A stretch of 38,099 nucleotides of DNA from Gammaproteobacteria bacterium (lineage in GTDB: Bacteria; Pseudomonadota; Gammaproteobacteria; Arenicellales; JAJDZL01): the NCBI GenBank assembly GCA_022824665.1, contig JAJDZL010000009.1, positions 1 to 38,099 of the forward strand, written 5' to 3'. The notes beneath the pieces are model-generated. The model did not search any database. It was given only the letters and a program-made list of their open reading frames with translations, and had not been told where the DNA came from. The translations under genes were made by a program, and so were the position numbers. Below are positions 32,524 to 38,099 of this stretch, piece by piece. Positions within the stretch are counted from its first letter, which is position 1. Every line of letters starts with the position of its first letter.

Positions 32524-33402
32524 ATGTTATATTTTCGACAGGATCACCCGGTGTGGCTGCTCATCGCAGAGCAACTGGACGATGCCGTATCAGACATCTC
32601 CTGGCTGTCGCAGGGAGCGAATACACAAAACTACAAAATGACGTGCGCAAGTACCCAATATTTTGTCAAATTCTGTCCTGATTTTGATGTTTTGGCTGCG
32701 GAAAAAGACGGTCTTACAGCACTTGCAAATGCCGAATCAATCAAAGTACCAACACCCGTGCTGCTGGATTCAACCGATTCAACAGCCGTTCTGGTTTCTG
32801 AATATATCGAACTCAACTTTCGAAATACGAACTATTTGGAATTTGGTGAAAGACTTTGCGCCATGCACTCGCAAAGTGGCAAAGCTTATGGGTGGCATCG
32901 TAACAACTACATCGGTAAATCGAGCCAGATCAACACCTGGTGTGATAATTGGTGTGACTTTTTTCTCAATCATCGGCTGCTGTACCAGTTGGAGAAAGCC
33001 TGGGCAGATGGCTATGGAGACAAATTCAGATCGCTCGGTGAGCTGATTCCAGATGCAGCAATCCGGATTCTTGCAGATCATCAGCCAAGGGCCAGCCTGC
33101 TTCACGGCGACCTTTGGCGCGGGAATTACGGATTTTACGGGCACGGAAAACCAGTTATTCTCGACCCCGCCGTCTATTTTGGAGACCGCGAAACTGACTT
33201 GGCAATGATCCGCCTTTTCGGGTCGCCGCCCGAGAGTCTGTTCGCTGCATACTTCAAATCAAGTCCGCCTGATGAGGGCATAGAGCGGCGCAAATTAGTG
33301 TACGACCTCTATCACATACTCAATCACCTGAATATTTTTGGCCATACCTATCGCTGGCAGGCAGAAAACCTCATGCGGGAGATTCTGTACCAGGCCAGTT
33401 GA
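32524..33402 (+). CDS. Fructosamine kinase-family protein
   Basis: A 292-residue protein-kinase-like-fold enzyme of the fructosamine/ketosamine-3-kinase family, which phosphorylates sugars attached to protein amines and so reverses glycation. Diagnostic segments are SQGANTQNYKMT, FVKFCPDFDVLAAEKDGL, the WHRNNYIG block, the catalytic LLHGDLWRGNYGF and the metal-binding ILDPAVYFGDRETDLAM. ATG 32524 is chosen because upstream codons overlap priA and lack homology to the family; 290 residues is the usual length. It seems to be expressed alone. Confidence 0.9.
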   Translation: MLYFRQDHPVWLLIAEQLDDAVSDISWLSQGANTQNYKMTCASTQYFVKFCPDFDVLAAEKDGLTALANAESIKVPTPVLLDSTDSTAVLVSEYIELNFRNTNYLEFGERLCAMHSQSGKAYGWHRNNYIGKSSQINTWCDNWCDFFLNHRLLYQLEKAWADGYGDKFRSLGELIPDAAIRILADHQPRASLLHGDLWRGNYGFYGHGKPVILDPAVYFGDRETDLAMIRLFGSPPESLFAAYFKSSPPDEGIERRKLVYDLYHILNHLNIFGHTYRWQAENLMREILYQAS

Positions 33403-33493
33403 GTCTGCTTGTCTGCTGTCGACCGGGTACCCGGGCCGAGCCTGTCAGTGTACATTGCCACGCGCTGAATTGAGCGGCAAACCCACTTATAAC

Positions 33494-34027
33494 TCATCGC
33501 CTTATAATGTCGCCCACATAGGGTCGGTGATCAGCCACAGATTCGTATTCGACATACCGTTTCAGTGCAGCTCGAACCACCCGGAATGCCAAATCGTCCC
33601 ACGGAATCTCATTTTTGGAAAATAGTTCTGTTTCCAGGCTTTCTTCGCCGGGTGAGTATTCCGGGGCATTCAGGTGCGCCCTGAATATGACGTAAACCTG
33701 GCTGACGTGTGGAATGTTGTACACCGCGAAAAGATCATCGATTTCAGCAACAGCACAGGCTTCTTCCATGGTTTCACGCGCGGCTGCGCCATCGGTCGTC
33801 TCGCCGAGCTCCATGAATCCCGCTGGAATGGTCCAAAGTCCATAGCTCGGTTCAATCGCTCTTTTGCAAAGCAATATCCGATCCTGCCAACTGACGATGC
33901 AGCCAGCGACGACCTTGGGATTATGGTAGTGAACCATGCCGCACTCATCACAGACAAAACGCGGCAATGTGTCACCGGCAGGTATACGGCTGCTTACCGA
34001 TGCACCACACATCGTGCAATAGTTCAT
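33494..34027 (-). CDS. NUDIX hydrolase with N-terminal zinc ribbon
   Basis: A 177-residue pyrophosphohydrolase. A zinc ribbon (Cys4, Cys7, Cys26, Cys29: NYCTMCG and FVCDECG) precedes the NUDIX box GFMELGETTDGAAARETMEEACA, which has the GX5EX7REUXEEXGU pattern with Ala/Cys near the end instead of the usual Gly. The combination is common in ADP-ribose- or NADH-pyrophosphatase-like enzymes. ATG 34027 is preferred over a TTG seven codons upstream (34048). It is divergent from the AEC transporter gene. The nucleotide substrate is not predictable. Confidence 0.88.
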   Translation of the reverse strand: MNYCTMCGASVSSRIPAGDTLPRFVCDECGMVHYHNPKVVAGCIVSWQDRILLCKRAIEPSYGLWTIPAGFMELGETTDGAAARETMEEACAVAEIDDLFAVYNIPHVSQVYVIFRAHLNAPEYSPGEESLETELFSKNEIPWDDLAFRVVRAALKRYVEYESVADHRPYVGDIIRR

Positions 34028-34117
34028 GTGGATTTTTCTACTGGCCAATTTAGCTGAATCCTTTTTGTGCAGTTTGTTGAATTGCTGTAAATCTCAAGCA
34101 ACTATTATGATCGTGAA

Positions 34118-35050
34118 ATGACCACAATTCTGATTACTGTTCCATTTTTTGCAGTGATTGCTTGCGGATATTTCGCGACTCGCAGAAACATCCTCAACGC
34201 CGGGGGCCGAACCGGCCTTAATCTTTTCGTCTACTATTTTGCCTTGCCGGTGCTGATTTTCTCACTGATGGCACAGGCAGACCTGCGCGGCGAGTTTCAA
34301 TGGACATTTGTCGCTGCCTACGGCTGTATCGCACTTCTCCTGTTCGCTGTTGGGCTGCTTATTGCCCGGGTTATCTTTAAACTGGATTTCAGCCTGCGTA
34401 TTGTTTTCGCATCTGGCTGCATCTATGGAAATACCGGTTATCTCGGCCTGCCGTTCGTGATTATCGCGTTCGGCCAGGCGGCAAGTGTGCCGATGATCGT
34501 CTGCACCACGTTTGATCTCGCCATCATGCTGCCACTGGCATCATTGCTGCTGGAAAGAGCCAAAGCGTCGTCCAATACTTCCTTGAGTCAAGTTTACAGG
34601 AATACAGCCCGTTCTATTGTGCAAAATCCAATTCTGATCGCAGTCACCCTTGGTGTGCTGTTCTCCTTATCAGGACTGGAGATGCCGGAAGTTGCCGACC
34701 GTTTTGTCGTACTGCTCGGCTCTGCCGCGGCGCCTTGCGCGCTATTTGCACTCGGCTCGAGCCTGGATGAAGAACGGGCAGAATTTTTCCAGTGGCAAAT
34801 CATGGCAGTAAGCCTGATTAAACTGGTCATTCATCCGCTGCTGATCTGGATTGCAATGTTTCACCTGTTTGAGGTTGACGACATTTGGGGCAGGAGTGCT
34901 ATCATCGCGGCTGCGATGCCGGTCGCAGTTACGGTTTACATCCTCGCGCAACAATACAATACCTACATCGGTCGCACTTCTGCGTCGATTCTGATTTCAA
35001 CGATAATCTCAGTTGCTACACTAACCCTGATACTGAACCAGATCGGATGA
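34118..35050 (+). CDS. AEC-family transporter (auxin efflux carrier-like)
   Basis: A 310-residue inner-membrane carrier with about 10 hydrophobic helices. It starts TTILITVPFFAVIACGYFATRRNIL and has GLNLFVYYFALPVLIFSLMA, GCIYGNTGYLGLPFVIIAFG and the C-terminal MPVAVTVYILAQQYN, all typical of bacterial AEC/malonate-permease-like proteins. Members move small carboxylates or amino acids out of or into the cell. TATTAT sits only 10 bases before the ATG, so if used as a -10 box the mRNA would be almost leaderless. coaX follows after 12 bases. Confidence 0.88.
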   Translation: MTTILITVPFFAVIACGYFATRRNILNAGGRTGLNLFVYYFALPVLIFSLMAQADLRGEFQWTFVAAYGCIALLLFAVGLLIARVIFKLDFSLRIVFASGCIYGNTGYLGLPFVIIAFGQAASVPMIVCTTFDLAIMLPLASLLLERAKASSNTSLSQVYRNTARSIVQNPILIAVTLGVLFSLSGLEMPEVADRFVVLLGSAAAPCALFALGSSLDEERAEFFQWQIMAVSLIKLVIHPLLIWIAMFHLFEVDDIWGRSAIIAAAMPVAVTVYILAQQYNTYIGRTSASILISTIISVATLTLILNQIG

Positions 35051-35062
35051 GCTGAATCAAGC

Positions 35063-35788
35063 ATGCGCCTTTTGATCGACATCGGCAACGAAAACGCCAA
35101 GTGGAAGTTAGGCGACAATCGTGGTACATTCCCGTCTGAGCGCGCCAAATTTATTCAGAACCTGCAGATACAAACCGCAAATCTTGCCCCACCATCCGGG
35201 GTTTTATTTGTCAATGTGTCGGCGCGCGGCGTAGCTGAGGACATCAAGGCGTTTACTGCAGACAAGTGGCAAATCCCGACAATCGAGGTTGTACCGTCCG
35301 CTGAACAGTGCGGGGTGAAAAACAGCTACCACAATGCGAGTGAGCTTGGTGCAGACCGCTGGGCCGCATTGATTGGTGCACGTTCAATTTGTACCGGTGC
35401 TGCGATCATTGTGGACTCGGGAACAGCCGTCACGGTTGATGCTCTGGCAGCAGATGGCCAGTTCGTTGGCGGGTCAATACTGCCAGGGTTCAGACTCTCA
35501 CGCGAATCGCTGTGGCGAAACGCGTCGGGTATTGGAGATTTTGAACGACAGGTCCCGACCATTCCAGCACGCAGCACTGCTGAAGCTGTTTCAAGTGGCG
35601 TGGTATATTCAATTGCCGGAGGCGTCGACTCCCTCATTCGAAGCTACGGTAAGTTGATCGGTCCTGCAGCACAACTTCTGATAACCGGCGGTGACACCGC
35701 TCTGATTACCGAATATTCATCATATGAATTTGAACCGTCACCCAACCTAGTTATCGTCGGTCTTGAGACGATCGCCGAAACCCTGTAA
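35063..35788 (+). CDS. coaX: Type III pantothenate kinase
   Basis: A 241-residue enzyme for the first step of coenzyme A synthesis, phosphorylating pantothenate. It belongs to the ASKHA fold: phosphate-1 motif LIDIGNENAKWKL, ELGADRWAALIGA and the phosphate-2 motif VDSGTAVTVDAL are all present, followed by GGSILPGFRLSRESL. Type III enzymes are typically not feedback-inhibited by CoA. Length is slightly short but complete. It lies between the AEC transporter (12 bases) and a cupin gene (30 bases), probably one transcript. Confidence 0.95.
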   Translation: MRLLIDIGNENAKWKLGDNRGTFPSERAKFIQNLQIQTANLAPPSGVLFVNVSARGVAEDIKAFTADKWQIPTIEVVPSAEQCGVKNSYHNASELGADRWAALIGARSICTGAAIIVDSGTAVTVDALAADGQFVGGSILPGFRLSRESLWRNASGIGDFERQVPTIPARSTAEAVSSGVVYSIAGGVDSLIRSYGKLIGPAAQLLITGGDTALITEYSSYEFEPSPNLVIVGLETIAETL

Positions 35789-35818
35789 CAATTGCGAACC
35801 GAATTTAGAGGAAGAATC

Positions 35819-36157
35819 ATGAAACCAATCAGCCCAAATCGAAGACGCGTCGTCAACCTTGCAGACGGTGAATTCCTGCCATTTTTAGACGAAGACGGGC
35901 AGCACGATGGTGATGTGCTGCAGGTCAATCCCAACAAACCCACCGGATATGGATTTCATGTCTATCGAATGGCCGCTGGTCATTCCACTACCGCGCATAT
36001 TCATGCCGGTGATGAAGAATTTCTGGTTCTTGAAGGCGAGATTGTTGACCATGATGGTTACCGCTACAGGGAAGGGGATTTGGTTTGGCTCGAGGCGGGT
36101 ACTGAGCACAATTCGTACTCACCTGAGGGTGCGTTGATTGCCGTCTACTACCGATGA
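35819..36157 (+). CDS. Cupin-domain protein
   Basis: A 112-residue single-domain cupin. Metal-binding motif 1 is seen as TTAHIHAGDEEFLVLEGEI (two His and a Glu) and motif 2 as GDLVWLEAGTEHNSYSP (His). Small cupins bind a divalent metal and serve as dioxygenases, isomerases or sensors; activity cannot be predicted here. ATG 35819 has a good ribosome site (AGAGGAAG), so a start 27 bases upstream is not needed. Last gene of the AEC-coaX-cupin cluster. Confidence 0.85.
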   Translation: MKPISPNRRRVVNLADGEFLPFLDEDGQHDGDVLQVNPNKPTGYGFHVYRMAAGHSTTAHIHAGDEEFLVLEGEIVDHDGYRYREGDLVWLEAGTEHNSYSPEGALIAVYYR

Positions 36158-36460
36158 AATGAATGCGATATTTGTCGTTCATTTGCCTTTGCTTGACGAG
36201 CACGCGGCACTCAGTTCATTGTCGGGAACGATTGCAGGTCCAATCATGTGAATTTGATGATCAGGCGAAAGTCTGACGCGAAATTGGCACTGCAAGACCA
36301 GCAAATTTCGCTGGCAAGACAAACCACTGACCGGGAATGAGGGATCAAGTAAAACGATACGCTCAATCATTCTCCTATGCGACTTGTTTTATTTTTGAAC
36401 CGGATTTCAAATTGAAGTTGCAATAGTTCAGTCAAGCATATAAGCTCCTGGGAGCTGGCG
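36158..36460. other. 303-bp intergenic region between cupin and AAA-type ATPase genes
   Basis: No gene supported; a 63-codon minus-strand frame (36179-36370) has no recognisable domain. It contains an inverted repeat at 36278-36311. Confidence 0.45.
36278..36311. repeat. 8-bp inverted repeat with 18-base loop
   Basis: GCGAAATT (36278-36285) and AATTTCGC (36304-36311) are perfectly complementary, with CTG/CAG able to extend pairing inside the loop. No T-tract follows, so a terminator role is doubtful. Confidence 0.4.
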
Positions 36461-37147
36461 TCAGCGACTCCAAATTTCAGCCAGGGGGACTGCCAGGATT
36501 CGTCCTCCAGCAAACGGAAGTGTTTTTGTTCCGCTGTAGAAAACAATTCCCTTCTGGAATCCCTCACCGCACTGCTCGGCAAGTTTAACCAGACCAGCGA
36601 TATCGTGAGATCGCACTGTATACCCGGCTTTCACTTCGACTGCCCAAGTCTTATCCCCCATTGTCAAAACCGCATCCACCTCAACATTGCTTTTATCCCG
36701 ATAGTGCCATATTCGAAGGTCTGCATGTGTCTTTTCAGCTTCACTTAACGGTTGCAGCTCAATAACCTCCATCCTGCCGGCCAGAGACTCTGTAATGCCA
36801 GGCACAAGCAGCAGATTGGCAGATCCGGTCAACAAAAATCGACCAGGCTGGCGATTCTGATCGACCGAAACCTTTATTGCATCGACAAGTTCTGGAACTT
36901 TCTGTACTTCATCGATCGTAACCACATCGGGAAACTCCCGTATGTACCCCACCGGATCATCTGCAGCCGATTGATATTCAAAAGCATCATCCAGACTGAC
37001 GGACGGACGCGTTGCAAACATCTTTCGCACCAAAGTTGTTTTACCGGGTTGTCTCGGCCCGAGCAGGCACACAACGGATGTATCTGACAATGCTTCTCGA
37101 ACGACTGGTACAATTCGACGCGGATAAAAACGACTTATCTCATTCAT
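36461..37147 (-). pseudogene. AAA_14/DUF4143-type ATPase with in-frame internal deletion
   Basis: The frame is open for 228 residues, but family members have about 370-420. The N-terminal ATPase part is intact: Walker A GPRQPGKTT (30-38, with Pro where Val/Ser/Ala is usual), Walker B VVTIDEVQ (75-82), FLLTGSANLLL (104-113). After GRMEVIELQPLSEAE (125-138) the sequence jumps to LRIWHYRDKSNVEVDAVL (144-161) and AVEVKAGYTVRSHDIAGL, which is the far C-terminal DUF4143 nuclease-like end. The 150-200 residues in between are missing, with the joint near position 36730. Such ATPases are common in accessory regions, some within defence- or toxin-like contexts; role is unclear. It could still yield a stable short protein, but loss of the middle argues for a pseudogene. 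Confidence 0.75.
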
Positions 37148-37526
37148 GGCTTGCTCGCATTCATTTGGAACAGAAGTACTTTATTGACTGACCGGAGTAG
37201 ATCTCCGAGTCCCGTAATATTGCGACCGAATGTATATTAATTCGATGACTGTTTGTATCGTAAAGGTCTGTCCTTTTTGATACTAGTCAATATATGGATG
37301 GTTTGAGTACAGCGTCTTTGCGCGCCCGCTCTAACGCATTGTCTGCGCTACTTTAACAATAGACAGATACCCAATCCAGTTTCGATTCAAAATCAGTTAA
37401 TGGACGAAACCGGTTTCAAACCCCTTGAATTGAAAAATAATTCCGTCACTGGCAGTAATTGAAGACACGTCATGTACGCTTGGCTCATCTATCATCGGGC
37501 GTTACCGGAAAACTCAACCGAACACA
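37148..37526. other. 379-bp intergenic region
   Basis: I see no gene, convincing promoter, hairpin terminator or repeat. Both neighbouring genes run on the minus strand, so this should contain the upstream region of the ATPase gene and the end of the GcvT-like transcript. Confidence 0.4.
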
Positions 37527-38099
37527 TTAACTGCGGCTTTTGCTTCGCTCCGGATCAAAAAAGCTTCTAAACGATGCGCGCGCCTGATATCGCTCGCCTG
37601 CAATGTCAATTTCCCAACTGCCATGTTCGATCAAATCGGGTTCTACACCGCCGGCATAGTGTACGTAACCCAGTCCAACTGATGAGCCAAGCGTAAAACT
37701 GTATGCACCAGAAGACAGATAGCCTGCAACTTTCCCATCAAGATAAATCACCTCTTCTCCCCAGATTACAGGCTCCGGGTCTACCAGCCTGAACGCGACA
37801 AGCCGCTTTTCAGGATATGCGAGCTGGAGTTGGCTCAGCAAAGTGGTCTGACCCAAGAAAGAGCCGGGTTCGTTCCACTTGCCTGAGCGTCCGAGACCCG
37901 CTTCGACAGGTGTATCATCCGGTGTTATATCGAGACCGAATTCCCGGTAGGCAGCCTCCAGACGAAGGTGTTCAAGCGCATGATAACCGGCCGGTCTCAA
38001 TCCATATTGCTGGCCCGCCACCATGATCCGGTCAAAAATATCCTGCGCAAATTCAGACGCAATCAGCAACTCCCACCCGAGCTCTGCGACAAACGTGAG
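37527..38099 (-). CDS. GcvT-like (aminomethyltransferase/dimethylglycine dehydrogenase-type) protein, C-terminal part
   Basis: The frame runs off the right edge of the window; 190 residues are visible. It starts with LTFVAELGWELLIASEFAQDIF, the conserved end of the folate-binding GcvT domain. Then come GLRPAGYHALEHLRLEAAYREFG, DDTPVEAGLG and the C-terminal barrel (LGQTTLLSQL, YLSSGAYSFTLGSSVGLGYV). In stand-alone GcvT the equivalent is GLAARDxLRLE; the RLEAAYREFGLDITPDDTP version is usual in long FAD-dependent sarcosine/dimethylglycine dehydrogenase-like proteins with a C-terminal GcvT domain. These demethylate glycine derivatives and pass one-carbon units to tetrahydrofolate. Which of the two it is cannot be decided from the visible part. 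Confidence 0.85.
   Translation of the reverse strand, partial: LTFVAELGWELLIASEFAQDIFDRIMVAGQQYGLRPAGYHALEHLRLEAAYREFGLDITPDDTPVEAGLGRSGKWNEPGSFLGQTTLLSQLQLAYPEKRLVAFRLVDPEPVIWGEEVIYLDGKVAGYLSSGAYSFTLGSSVGLGYVHYAGGVEPDLIEHGSWEIDIAGERYQARASFRSFFDPERSKSRS

Noticed and set aside
1-38099. tRNA or rRNA genes
   Set aside because: I found no cloverleaf-like stretch with a GGTTCGAATCC-type T-arm and no rRNA-like conserved blocks; a dedicated scan could still find something I missed.

Overview
The window looks like a chromosomal segment of a heterotrophic proteobacterium, most likely a gammaproteobacterium. The evidence is gene order: trxA-rho-rpmE followed by prmB, and priA-argS-SPOR protein, are arrangements typical of that class. 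A class III (PhaC/PhaE) polyhydroxyalkanoate synthase fits a Chromatiales-like or related lineage. I see no rRNA, tRNA, CRISPR array or intact mobile element.

Layout. Positions 1-4300 are an accessory, gene-poor and visibly decayed stretch: an HNH-nuclease fragment, two transposase remnants (860-1344 and 2394-2517), a Cys-rich secreted protein, and a gap-free 648-bp tandem duplication carrying two paralogous secreted proteins with their upstream regions. Positions 4319-7385 are housekeeping (trxA, rho, rpmE, prmB). Positions 7407-8867 on the minus strand hold phaB-phaR and a rubredoxin. An MFS exporter follows at 9267-10700.

Positions 11414-25701 are the most interesting part: twelve tightly packed plus-strand genes, overlapping or at most 30 bp apart, preceded by an extended -10 promoter candidate. 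They encode a complete branched-chain-amino-acid-type ABC importer (two permeases, binding protein, two ATPases). The second ATPase is fused to a Tm-1-like/UPF0261 domain. Then come a PEP-hydrolase-like TIM barrel, a flotillin-like membrane protein with 19 uninterrupted 11-residue coiled-coil repeats, a stand-alone SRPBCC protein, an SRPBCC-quinone oxidoreductase fusion, a fumarylacetoacetate hydrolase-family enzyme, an alpha/beta hydrolase and an amidohydrolase. I read this as an uptake-and-catabolism unit for an unidentified small organic molecule, with a membrane scaffold built in. The substrate and the Tm-1/TIM-barrel activity are unknown.

Immediately after it lie phaE-phaC (25943-27850), so the PHA genes sit on both sides of the catabolic operon and point away from it. 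Positions 27847-32454 (minus) are SPOR-argS-priA. The right end holds a fructosamine-kinase-like protein, a NUDIX hydrolase, an AEC transporter, coaX, a cupin, an AAA/DUF4143-type ATPase with an apparent in-frame internal deletion, and the C-terminal part of a GcvT-like protein running off the window edge.

All calls come from reading motifs, lengths and gene order. No database search was run.
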